From positions 1-31,723 of the forward strand of contig JBEVNR010000019.1 in the NCBI GenBank assembly GCA_040507985.1: DNA of 31,723 bases, written 5' to 3'. Below the pieces are notes generated by a model, which was given only the letters and a program-made list of their open reading frames with translations, searched no databases and had not been told where the DNA came from. The DNA comes from JBEVNR01 sp040507985. GTDB taxonomy: Bacteria > Pseudomonadota > Alphaproteobacteria > Rickettsiales > UBA6187. The translations under genes and the position numbers were made by a program. Of the stretch, positions 24,655 through 31,723 are shown piece by piece (the first letter of the stretch is position 1; every line of letters starts with the position of its first letter).

Positions 24655-25857
24655 ATGCGTATCGTCGTCGTCGGGGGAGGAATTTGCGGCATATTGTCGG
24701 CCTACTACGCCTTGCGCGATCGGACGGATTCCCACGTGCACATCATTGAGCGGCGGGAAGAGGCGGGGTGCGAAACCAGCGCCGCGAACGCCTCGCAATA
24801 TGCCTATACCGACATGGTTCCCGTCGGACGGCCGGAGCTGTTCGGCATGTTGCCGCGCCTGTTGGCCGGCCGCGTTCCCGGCATGGGGTTGTCGTATTAT
24901 TCTGCGGAAACCTTGCTCTGGAGCCTTCGCCTGTTGTTTCACAGCCTTCCTTCCGTCTCGCGCAAGGACGCGGCGCATATCGCGCACATGGCCGCGACGA
25001 GCCTAGCGCATATGGACGCGATCATGCAGGAAACGGGCGTTTCCATGCGTGACGAAAGCCGGCGTAAAATTACCTTGTTTAAAGACCAAAAGGAAGCCGA
25101 CGCCTATCGTCGCCTTTTTGGCGCGTCGCCCCTGCATCGTTTTTACGACGCGGGCGACGTCGGACAATTTTTGCCGGGGCTAAACGTTTCCTTTCCCCCT
25201 ATCGGCGGGGCAATGGTCGGAGAAAGCGACCGCACGGGCAGGTGCGCCGCCTTTTGCCGCGACATGCGGGAACATATGGAGAAGCGCTTCCCCGACCGTT
25301 TTCGCTTCGAGGCAGGAGCGGAGGCGACGCGGTGGGTAAAAAAAGGCGAAACAATAACGGCGGTAACGCTCGCGGACGGGCGGCAGGTGGAAACGGACGC
25401 CGCCATTATCTGCGCCGGTCCGAAAGCGAACGCGTTGCTCGCTCCCCTCGGCGACCGCCTTCCCCTATTGCCGGTGCGGGGGCATACGGTGGCGTTTTCG
25501 TTGCCGAACGCGGAAAAATACGTCTCCATGGCGGTGGTGGACTATCCGCAGCGGGTGATGTACATTCCGCTCGGCGACACGCTCTCCGTGTCCGGAGGGT
25601 TTCGCTTCGGCCTCTGTTCCAAAGAGCGCGACGACGCGGACGTAGCCTATTTGAAGCATTGCGGCGCCCTGCGCCTTCCTGCGCTTAAAAACGCGCCCTA
25701 CCTCGTTCACTCCGGATACCGGCCGTGCGTGCCGAGCAGTCGGCCGGTCGTGCGCCGCGTGAGGGGCGCACGCAATGCGGCGATTAACGGCGGCCACGGC
25801 ATGTACGGATGGACGCTGGCGGCGGCAACGGCAAAAGAGGCGGTTGCGGCGCTATAA
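24655..25857 (+). CDS. DadA-like FAD-dependent D-amino acid dehydrogenase
   Basis: A 400-residue flavoprotein of the DAO family, closest in outline to the DadA small subunit, which oxidises D-amino acids. An N-terminal Rossmann motif VVVGGGICGILSAYYALRD binds FAD. ETSAANASQYAYTDMVPVG corresponds to the DadA segment after the second strand, and C-terminal SGYRPCVPSSRPVVRRV plus NGGHGMYGWTLAAATAKEA gives the late FAD-contact region. AAAGG lies 10 nt before the ATG, which follows the PAP2 stop by 5 nt. It is the last gene of the run; its link to the two envelope enzymes is unclear. Other DAO-family oxidases are possible. Confidence 0.85.
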   Translation: MRIVVVGGGICGILSAYYALRDRTDSHVHIIERREEAGCETSAANASQYAYTDMVPVGRPELFGMLPRLLAGRVPGMGLSYYSAETLLWSLRLLFHSLPSVSRKDAAHIAHMAATSLAHMDAIMQETGVSMRDESRRKITLFKDQKEADAYRRLFGASPLHRFYDAGDVGQFLPGLNVSFPPIGGAMVGESDRTGRCAAFCRDMREHMEKRFPDRFRFEAGAEATRWVKKGETITAVTLADGRQVETDAAIICAGPKANALLAPLGDRLPLLPVRGHTVAFSLPNAEKYVSMAVVDYPQRVMYIPLGDTLSVSGGFRFGLCSKERDDADVAYLKHCGALRLPALKNAPYLVHSGYRPCVPSSRPVVRRVRGARNAAINGGHGMYGWTLAAATAKEAVAAL

Positions 25858-25984
25858 CTCTTCCGCGAAGAATATTTTCTCTTTTTTCTTTTTTTTCTCT
25901 ATCGTCCGACCCGCGAACGTAGAGGAATATAGTAAGGACGCGCAGCGCCGGCAACCAAAGGAAACCGTTAAGGAGCGGAACACA

Positions 25985-25999
25985 TAAGGCGCAGCCTTA
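25985..25999. terminator. Short hairpin between convergent genes
   Basis: TAAGGC (25985-25990), a GCA loop and GCCTTA (25994-25999) form a perfect stem followed on the plus strand by CGCGTTTT. It lies between the dadA-like stop and the stop of the coiled-coil gene. The U-run is short, so it is only a candidate. A C/T-rich run fills 25874-25902. Confidence 0.35.
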
Positions 26000-26005
26000 C
26001 GCGTT

Positions 26006-27313
26006 TTAGGTGCGATAGATGAGAGAGCTGATTTCCACACTGATTTCATTCGAGATAGGATGTTTACTTTCCATACATCTACATTCTAACATTACTTTAT
26101 GTTTATTGTGTGGATGTTTCTTGGATGGAGGATGTCTCTTGGGTGAATAGTAGACACTTACGGATTGAATTTTCCCTTTCTTCCGAGCACATGTTAAACA
26201 AATTTTCTCTGCAGGAAGCTTCAATATATCCCGTATGATTGTACGGATTGGTTGTAACTTTTCATTGTACCCCTCTCTTCTTGTTGAATGGAGATCACGA
26301 GACCTCAATAACGATAAAAACCTCATAGAATTGAAAATGGCTTCGAAATGCGTCAAGGAATACTCACTCTTCAACATAGGCCTGAAATCATCAATTAATT
26401 TGAGTAAAGAAAGACTAATTTTTTGAATGAAATCAATGAATGCAAGCATGTTGTCTTTGAAAGACTGATCAATGAGCGTGTTTTCTAAGCTTTGTTTAGT
26501 AATTTTGGCATTTAAAGGAATTAGCACAAGGATTGTGATATCCGTTGCTTCTGTTTTTCCTTTTGGCGTGTAGGGTTCACAAAACTCTCCGAGAACGACC
26601 TGTCCATTATGTAACTGAGGCGACGTACTCGCGATGAGCAAAGCGGGAACGGTGGACAAAGCGAGAGCAGTTGAACTCGTTGCCGGGCATAGTCGCTTGG
26701 CGGGAGGGGACGCTTTTTGTCGAGAAGGTTGTGATGTTTTGCCGCCCTGGCGCCGAAGTCGCTTTCCGTTTTGATTACGCAAAGCATGAGAAACACTATC
26801 CGTCTCGTCTTCATCGTCGTCGGAATCGCCGCTTATCGATTGGACGTCTTCCAGTTGCAATAGGATTTTCTGGGCGAGCTTTTTCTCCAGTTCCGCGATG
26901 GTCGTCGCTTGGTCGGTGAGTTGCGATTTCATCTCGTCAACGGACATGCCTTCCTCATCGTCGGAATCATATGAGACGTCTGTGTCCTCGGGGGTTAGTA
27001 AATTTATGAGCAGAAGTTCCTTCTCTAGCTTAGCAATTTTCGTTGCCTTCTCTGCATTTTGCCGTTCCAGTTCCGCGATGGTCGCCGCTTGGTCGGTGAT
27101 TTGCGATTCCCATAAATTATTATCTATCTTTTGCATCAAGGGGTCGGTAACAAGGACAGAGGATTGATATAGATCGAATTCGTTATTGACGGTAGAAGCA
27201 GCCTCGAATGAAGAAAAGTCGTCCCCGTGACATGTCGGCAAATACGGGGGAGTGAGTTCTTGCATCTGGTAAGGAGGCTGCCGCACCACGCCTTCTCCGA
27301 AGAAATCCGTCAT
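26006..27313 (-). CDS. Coiled-coil protein with duplicated segment and basic cluster
   Basis: A 435-residue protein of no recognised family. Two coiled-coil units, QITDQAATIAELERQ (71-85) and QLTDQATTIAELEKK (131-145), lie exactly 60 residues apart, each followed by an acidic run (DSDDEE at 117-122, DSDDDEDE at 163-170). A basic cluster (KRLRR 184-188, then KASPPAKRL 200-208) looks like a bipartite nuclear localisation signal. A hydrophobic stretch (STALALSTVPALLIAS) and a helical C-terminal half follow, with CLTC and CRC near the end. There is no signal peptide. The 3' half is visibly A/T-richer than nearby genes. GGAG lies 9 nt before the ATG. The architecture fits a host-directed effector, which is inference only. 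Confidence 0.7.
   Translation of the reverse strand: MTDFFGEGVVRQPPYQMQELTPPYLPTCHGDDFSSFEAASTVNNEFDLYQSSVLVTDPLMQKIDNNLWESQITDQAATIAELERQNAEKATKIAKLEKELLLINLLTPEDTDVSYDSDDEEGMSVDEMKSQLTDQATTIAELEKKLAQKILLQLEDVQSISGDSDDDEDETDSVSHALRNQNGKRLRRQGGKTSQPSRQKASPPAKRLCPATSSTALALSTVPALLIASTSPQLHNGQVVLGEFCEPYTPKGKTEATDITILVLIPLNAKITKQSLENTLIDQSFKDNMLAFIDFIQKISLSLLKLIDDFRPMLKSEYSLTHFEAIFNSMRFLSLLRSRDLHSTRREGYNEKLQPIRTIIRDILKLPAEKICLTCARKKGKIQSVSVYYSPKRHPPSKKHPHNKHKVMLECRCMESKHPISNEISVEISSLIYRT
26887..27110. repeat. 44-bp direct duplication inside the coiled-coil gene
   Basis: 26887-26930 and 27067-27110 match at all but about three positions, both starting CCAGTTCCGCGATGGTCG. They are 180 bp apart, so the coding frame is kept and the copies encode the two ITDQA(A/T)TIAELE segments. 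The low divergence suggests a recent duplication of a 60-codon unit. Confidence 0.8.
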
Positions 27314-27662
27314 GGCGAAGAACTCCGTCGGTACGGTAAAAGATGGGAAGCGCGCGAGCAGAAGGCGATGAAGTGATGCGTGAAGGAAACGAAGCTTTAC
27401 ATATTAAATAACATAACATGACGTGATTTAAAATATATATTTTTCGTAAAAATATTTTTGTCAGGCAGAAAAAACATAGATAAAGATAAAATCTTTGCCT
27501 TTCGTTCTTCGTGGACGTATGCTTTTTTTTACAAAAATTGAATGTTTTGCAGATTAAAATTTTAGTTTTGATATAAAAATTAACCGATGTTTATGCCTCC
27601 TCCGCTTCAAAAAGCGCATATCTTCCGTTTGAAAAAATGCACACAGCCCGGGACCCTTCCTC
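27314..27662. promoter_or_regulatory. AT-rich divergent region before cysS
   Basis: This 349-bp stretch lies between the divergent coiled-coil gene and cysS. It is strongly A/T-rich and has no convincing ORF. ATATTTTT-cgt-AAAAATAT (27437-27455) is a perfect small palindrome. GATATAAAAATT near 27569-27580 contains a TATAAA that could serve as a -10 for cysS, but no good -35 is seen. Promoters for both genes must lie here, though none can be called firmly. Confidence 0.3.
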
Positions 27663-29024
27663 ATGACCGATATTTTGCTGCATAATTCGCTGACGCGACG
27701 AAAGGAGCGTTTCGTTCCGGGCGACGCGAATTCCGTCGGCATGTATGTCTGCGGACCGACGGTCTATAGCCGCGCCCATATCGGCAACGCGCGCGCGGCG
27801 GTCATTTACGACTTGCTGTATCGCCTGTTGCGAAAAATATATGGCCCGGATTCCGTCCTTTATGTTCGCAACGTAACCGACGTAGACGATAAAATCAACG
27901 CGGCCGCCAAGGAGCGCGGCATTTCGATTCGTTCCCTCACGGAAGAAACGACGGCGCGGTTTCACAAAGACATGAAGGCGCTGGGATGCCTGAGTCCAAC
28001 CGTCGAACCGCGCGCCACCGACCATATCGGCGACATGATCGACGCCATCGAACGCTTATTGGCGAACGGCGCGGCCTATGCAGCGGAAAACCACGTGCTC
28101 TTCTCCGTTTCCGCCTATCCGGAATACGGCGCCCTCAGCAACCGCACGCGAGAAGAAATGGAGGCCGGCGCGCGCGTCGACCCGGCGCCGTATAAAAAAG
28201 ATCCCGCCGACTTCGTGTTGTGGAAACCCTCGCCGGGCGACGAGCCGGGATGGGAAAGCCCGTGGGGAAGGGGAAGGCCCGGCTGGCACATCGAATGCAC
28301 CGCCATGAGCCAACGCTATTTAGGGAAGAGCTTCGACATACATGGCGGCGGCGTGGATTTAATTTTTCCGCATCACGAGAACGAGCGCGCCCAGGCCTGC
28401 GTCGCGCATCCCGGTTGCGGCTACGCGCGATATTGGACGCATAACGGATTTTTGACCGTAAACGGCGAAAAAATGAGCAAAAGCCTCGGCAATTTCATTA
28501 CGATGGGCGATTTGCTGCCGGAAGAGGGCGACGCAAGCGAGGTCGGCGGTGCGATACGGCTGGCCTTGCTCTCCGGCCACTACCGAAAGCCGATCAATTG
28601 GAGCGACAAGCTTTACGCCGACTCCGCGAAAAAAATGACGGAATGGCGCAAATTGGCGGCCGGAGAAGGAGAGCCGTCGCCGAAAATTATTTCCGCCTTA
28701 TGCGACGACATGAATTTTCCTATCGTCATGGCCGAACTGAACGCGCTCGCCAAAGCCTCTCGCCGGGGAGACGTAGAGGCGGCGGCGGCGCTAAAGGCGT
28801 CGCTCGAGCTAACGGGATTTTCGTGCGCGCCTTCCCCCCTTCCCTCCCCCGTGCCGAACAATGCCGAAAGCGACGCCGGGATAGAGGCGCTGCTGAGCGA
28901 ACGGGCGGAGGCGAAACGCGCCAAAAATTGGGCGGAAGCCGATCGATTGCGCCAATTATTATCCGAAAAAGGAGTGACCCTGCGAGACATGCCGGGCGGC
29001 GGCGTGGAGTGGGAGAAGACGTAA
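27663..29024 (+). CDS. cysS: Cysteinyl-tRNA synthetase
   Basis: Class I synthetase charging tRNA-Cys. The 453-residue product has the zinc ligand Cys30 and HIGH-type motif in YVCGPTVYSRAHIGNARA (HIGN at 39-42), VRNVTDVDDKI, the further zinc ligands in GWHIECTAMS and FPHHENERAQ, and the KMSKS loop (270-274) in NGEKMSKSLGNFIT. The C-terminal helical domain is complete. The ribosome site is weak (GGGA, about 10 nt before ATG). The gene is convergent with the HAD gene, with 2 nt between their ends. A short Pro/Ser linker (CAPSPLPSPVPNN) precedes the last domain. Confidence 0.97.
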   Translation: MTDILLHNSLTRRKERFVPGDANSVGMYVCGPTVYSRAHIGNARAAVIYDLLYRLLRKIYGPDSVLYVRNVTDVDDKINAAAKERGISIRSLTEETTARFHKDMKALGCLSPTVEPRATDHIGDMIDAIERLLANGAAYAAENHVLFSVSAYPEYGALSNRTREEMEAGARVDPAPYKKDPADFVLWKPSPGDEPGWESPWGRGRPGWHIECTAMSQRYLGKSFDIHGGGVDLIFPHHENERAQACVAHPGCGYARYWTHNGFLTVNGEKMSKSLGNFITMGDLLPEEGDASEVGGAIRLALLSGHYRKPINWSDKLYADSAKKMTEWRKLAAGEGEPSPKIISALCDDMNFPIVMAELNALAKASRRGDVEAAAALKASLELTGFSCAPSPLPSPVPNNAESDAGIEALLSERAEAKRAKNWAEADRLRQLLSEKGVTLRDMPGGGVEWEKT

Positions 29025-29026
29025 CG

Positions 29027-29908
29027 TCACGACGTTGCCCTAGGCGCGCAAAACGCCGGTAATATTCCCGTCGGAAGAAGGGAATAAGAGCGCAAAAAAG
29101 AGGCGGTGCCTTTTTCCTCTATTTCCGCCGCATGCATGCCCCCCGCAACCAAATAGGCGTCCATGCCGTTATCGACGGCGCCGCGCACGTCGGTGTCCAT
29201 GTTGTCGCCGATACAGGCGACGCGACGCTTGTCGACGCTTTTGCAATAGCGTTCGAGCGCGTATTTATAAATGTCGGAAAAGGGTTTTCCCACCTCCAGC
29301 ACGTCGCCGCCCATGGCGCGATAGGCGTCAGCGATGCACCCCGCGCATTGTTCTCGTTTCCCTTCCAACCGCACCACGTATTTATCGGGATTGGCGCAAA
29401 TCACGGTTTTGTTGCCGGCCAGCAGTTTTTCGAGCAGGGGAAGAATCGCGTCACACGACCGAGCGGCGTCGGGATAGCCGGCGATCACGACGAGGTTCGC
29501 CGCCTCGACCGAATGCACGCGATCAAAGCCGGGCAGGCCGTCGCATATGTCGCCGTCCCGCCGTTCCGCCACCAGCATATAGTGGACGGGAGCTTTCGCG
29601 AAGGCGCCGGATTGCAACAACGCGCGCAGGGTTTCGCCCGACGTCAGCACGTCGAGATACATGTCGTCGGACACGCCCAATTCGCGGAGCTTCTGCTTCA
29701 CCATATGGCTGCGGCGCGGCGCGTTGGAGATAAACACCGGCTTGACGCCGCGCTTTCGTAAAAATTGCAACGCGTCCAGCGCGCCCGGGTACAGCGCGTG
29801 GCCGTCATGCACCACGCCCCACAAATCACACAGAAGCGCGTCGTAATGCTCCGCGATTTCCTCTAAATTGACGCTGCGGGGCAGCGCCCGTTCCGCTTTT
29901 GCCATCAT
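29027..29908 (-). CDS. HAD-IIA family phosphatase (TIGR01459-like)
   Basis: A 293-residue HAD-superfamily hydrolase. Motif I reads LLCDLWGVVHDG (Asp28 as nucleophile, with Trp where most HADs have the second Asp), the form typical of a mainly alphaproteobacterial subgroup. Motif II is VFISNAPR, and motif III/IV lies in ACIGDNMDTDVRGAVDNGMD, with Asp residues for magnesium. The cap is of the IIA type, as in NagD-like enzymes. The substrate is unknown. Its ATG overlaps the rnhB stop and AGGA lies 9 nt upstream, so it is coupled to rnhB. It ends 2 nt from the convergent cysS stop. Confidence 0.9.
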   Translation of the reverse strand: MMAKAERALPRSVNLEEIAEHYDALLCDLWGVVHDGHALYPGALDALQFLRKRGVKPVFISNAPRRSHMVKQKLRELGVSDDMYLDVLTSGETLRALLQSGAFAKAPVHYMLVAERRDGDICDGLPGFDRVHSVEAANLVVIAGYPDAARSCDAILPLLEKLLAGNKTVICANPDKYVVRLEGKREQCAGCIADAYRAMGGDVLEVGKPFSDIYKYALERYCKSVDKRRVACIGDNMDTDVRGAVDNGMDAYLVAGGMHAAEIEEKGTASFLRSYSLLPTGILPAFCAPRATS

Positions 29909-30540
29909 GTCGCTTGTCCTTTTATCGCGGCGGCCACCGGCGCGTAGGTCGCGCGGTGAAACGGCGATGGGCCGCGCCGCGCCAACGCCTCCTTATGGGC
30001 CTTTACCGAATAGCCCGCGTTTTTTTCCCATCCGTAATGCGGATACGCCGTCGCCGCCATGCGCATATAGGCGTCCCGAGCCGTTTTGGCGATAATGGAG
30101 GCGGCGGCGATGCAGGCGTGCGTCGCGTCGCCTTTTACCGCCGTTTCGCACGCGACGCCGAAATTCGGCGCGTGGTTGCCGTCCACTAATATTAAGGCGC
30201 CTTCCCCGTTGCCCGGCAATAACGGGGCCAACCGCGCAAAAGCGCGAAGCATGGCCAGTTCCGCCGCGTTGCGCACGTTCATGCGCTCTATCTCACGAGC
30301 GGAGGCCGTGCCGACGGCAAAGACGCATTGCTTCCGCAACGTTTGCATCGCGGCCTCGCGTCGCTTTGGGCTGAGGGCCTTAGAGTCGTCTATTCCGGCC
30401 TCCGCCCCAAGCAAAGTCGGCGACCCTACGCACGCGGCGGCATAGACGGGACCGGCAAGGCACCCCCTTCCCGCTTCGTCTATGCCGACGATCAGGCGCC
30501 CTTGCACGATATGCGACGCGTCTTTCCATTGTTTTTCCAT
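29905..30540 (-). CDS. rnhB: Ribonuclease HII
   Basis: Removes RNA from RNA-DNA hybrids and misinserted ribonucleotides. From MEKQWKDASH the product has 211 residues, with the catalytic GIDEAGRG (Asp21, Glu22), GIDDSKALSPKRRE, the third acidic site in ALILVDGN, and the conserved AAASIIAKTARDAYM and GYSVKAHKEAL blocks. The frame stays open to 30615, but 30540 gives the usual length; GGGA lies 3-4 nt before it, a tight spacing. It leads a two-gene unit with the HAD gene (4-nt overlap) and is divergent from the repeat-protein gene at 30725. Confidence 0.95.
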   Translation of the reverse strand: MEKQWKDASHIVQGRLIVGIDEAGRGCLAGPVYAAACVGSPTLLGAEAGIDDSKALSPKRREAAMQTLRKQCVFAVGTASAREIERMNVRNAAELAMLRAFARLAPLLPGNGEGALILVDGNHAPNFGVACETAVKGDATHACIAAASIIAKTARDAYMRMAATAYPHYGWEKNAGYSVKAHKEALARRGPSPFHRATYAPVAAAIKGQAT

Positions 30541-30702
30541 ATTCCCATCATAAATCCGCCGCGATAAAAATGCCACAGGGAAATGTGGACGGCTAACGGT
30601 TTCGCGGCGCGCCATTCATTTAGGCCGAAGGATTTCGCTAGACAAAGCCACCTTGCATCAGGTACATAATAGGAACACCATAAATTACCGGAATTTAGCA
30701 AC

Positions 30703-30714
30703 ATACGATCGTAT
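30703..30714. promoter_or_regulatory. Perfect 12-bp palindrome before the repeat-protein gene
   Basis: ATACGATCGTAT is a perfect palindrome 10 nt before the ATG at 30725. A near-palindrome AAATTACCGGAATTT lies just upstream at 30682-30696. Either could be an operator in this short divergent region (30616-30724). No clear Shine-Dalgarno is present before 30725. Confidence 0.3.
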
Positions 30715-30724
30715 TTTTTCCGCG

Positions 30725-31723
30725 ATGGCTTCTTCCGACGGCTCCTCGTCTAAAATCTATGATCCGCTAACCTTGCCCCCCGTTACTTCACAAAATGCCG
30801 TTTTCGGCAATTTTACTATCAATATGAGGCAACTTGTACAGGCCATTACAATGATGGAAACGGACGAAGCCGTTCTTGATGGCTATACTAAAGAATTATT
30901 GGAATTTGCAAACGGCCAATGCCATGAAATAATCGCTCAGCTGGATTTACACGGGGCGTCAATGGAAGAACTGGCAAGCGTTTTCTCTAAGAAAATGCGA
31001 ATCGCCAACGACATACCCGCTTCGAGCACGTATTCTTCTATTCCTTTGCCGGATATCGCGCTTCTTCCGAAGGAAGGCGTGAATGCGGAAACCGTTCATA
31101 GCGCAAAGTACGTCCTCACCTGCGTTCGCGCCCTTGGCAAACAAGACGAGGATATCTATCGCTATCTGGTGCGCCAACTTATTCTACTATGTAAAACGGG
31201 AGGTGCGCATCGCTGCGACGGCTTCGTGCTGGTCGAAAAACTTGCCTTGTTCGTATTGGAACGCAAGTTTTTCACGAAAGAGCCTTCCCATTGGTTTGGA
31301 AACGCGGAATCGCCGGAATCGGAATATGTCACATGGGCCGAAACGCTTGCCGACGCCGTCACGTATGCGCTTATCATGGCGCAAGAAACGAAGGTTGAAA
31401 CGCCTTTGGCGCTGACGGATGAAAAGATAAGCGAATTGGAAAAGATGTTGCTTGACCTTTGGTCTTTATCGAAGGCGGAGTGCGCCGCCCTTTATGCCGA
31501 CCTTTATTGGTTTGCGAGCAGATTCGTTCCGATTCCCGATAATCCGATTCTGCACCCGCTTAACTTTGGGACAGAGGAAACGGAACATAACTCACTCGAG
31601 GAAGAATCTGAGGAGGAAGAATCTGAGGAGGAAGAATCTGAGGAGGAAGAATCTGAGGAGGAAGAATCTGAGGAGGAAGAATCTGAGGAGGAAGAATCTG
31701 AGGAGGAAGAATCTGAGGAGGAA
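30725..31723 (+). CDS. Unknown protein with C-terminal Glu/Ser repeat array (incomplete)
   Basis: An open frame of 333 codons from ATGGCTTCTTCC that runs off the right edge without a stop. Residues 1-290 look like an ordered, mostly helical protein (RQLVQAITMMETDEAVLDGY, then IYRYLVRQLILLCKTGG and FVLVEKLALFVLERKFF) with no signal peptide and no family I can name. From residue 292 on it is a perfect repeat of EEESE, encoded by the 15-bp unit at 31598-31723. Codon use resembles neighbouring genes. Its lack of a signal, acidic repeat tail and unknown fold recall the coiled-coil gene at 26006, and a host-interaction role is possible but unproven. The full length is unknown. Confidence 0.75.
   Translation, partial: MASSDGSSSKIYDPLTLPPVTSQNAVFGNFTINMRQLVQAITMMETDEAVLDGYTKELLEFANGQCHEIIAQLDLHGASMEELASVFSKKMRIANDIPASSTYSSIPLPDIALLPKEGVNAETVHSAKYVLTCVRALGKQDEDIYRYLVRQLILLCKTGGAHRCDGFVLVEKLALFVLERKFFTKEPSHWFGNAESPESEYVTWAETLADAVTYALIMAQETKVETPLALTDEKISELEKMLLDLWSLSKAECAALYADLYWFASRFVPIPDNPILHPLNFGTEETEHNSLEEESEEEESEEEESEEEESEEEESEEEESEEEESEEEESEEE
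31598..31723 (+). repeat. Perfect 15-bp tandem array, about 8.4 copies
   Basis: The unit GAGGAAGAATCTGAG repeats eight times without a mismatch plus 6 nt, continuing past the window. The unit is a multiple of three, so copy-number change alters tail length but not frame. Every copy encodes Glu-Glu-Glu-Ser-Glu with identical codons, which points to recent slippage or recombination. Confidence 0.97.

Noticed and set aside
31598..31723. CRISPR array
   Set aside because: The 15-bp units are contiguous with no spacers and are in frame with a gene.

Overview
The window looks like chromosome of an alphaproteobacterium. Supporting signs are an NDUFS4-type complex I accessory subunit, a HAD-IIA hydrolase with a DLWGV motif, a PpiD-type foldase with an N-terminal anchor, and SecA with the CxCx8CH tail. 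Core genes are GC-rich while intergenic stretches are AT-rich. Low-complexity, coiled-coil and Cys-rich proteins, palindromic repeats and a decayed toxin-antitoxin locus would fit a host-associated lineage of the Holosporales or Rickettsiales kind. That placement is inference from memory of families, not a database result.

Layout. 1-133 is an imperfect palindromic repeat. 218-2104 (-) is ppiD; divergent from it, 2462-4081 (+) is a GAF protein with the fold order of a sensor histidine kinase but every catalytic box lost. 4193-4792 (-) is grpE. 4937-9097 (-) is a 1386-residue secreted, Cys-rich protein with a Gly-rich domain. 9171-9464 (-) is the complex I subunit. 9652-12921 (+) is a tig-trpS-psd operon. 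12922-13421 is a non-coding island holding a MITE-like element with 10-bp direct repeats, a nested repeat and two hairpins. 13422-17089 (-) is dnaJ and dnaK, separated by a second copy of the nested repeat and a wrecked MntA-HepT module. 17184-18383 (-) is a basic, disordered, histone-H1-like protein. 18557-21304 (+) is secA. 21305-22395 is a weakly coded stretch with a small Cys-rich ORF and a hypothetical gene. 22416-25857 (+) is a tight run of a GT39-type transferase, a PAP2 phosphatase and a DadA-like oxidoreductase. 26006-27313 (-) is a coiled-coil protein with an internal duplication. 27663-29024 (+) is cysS, convergent with rnhB-HAD (30540-29027, -). 30725-31723 (+) is an incomplete gene that runs off the window inside an array of perfect 15-bp repeats encoding Glu/Ser.

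How it works together. Six proteostasis and export genes (ppiD, grpE, tig, dnaJ, dnaK, secA) lie within about 21 kb, covering nascent-chain binding, Hsp70 cycling, export and post-export folding. trpS, cysS and rnhB are housekeeping. The GT39-PAP2 pair suggests envelope lipid or glycan modification. No tRNA, rRNA, CRISPR array or complete transposase gene was seen.
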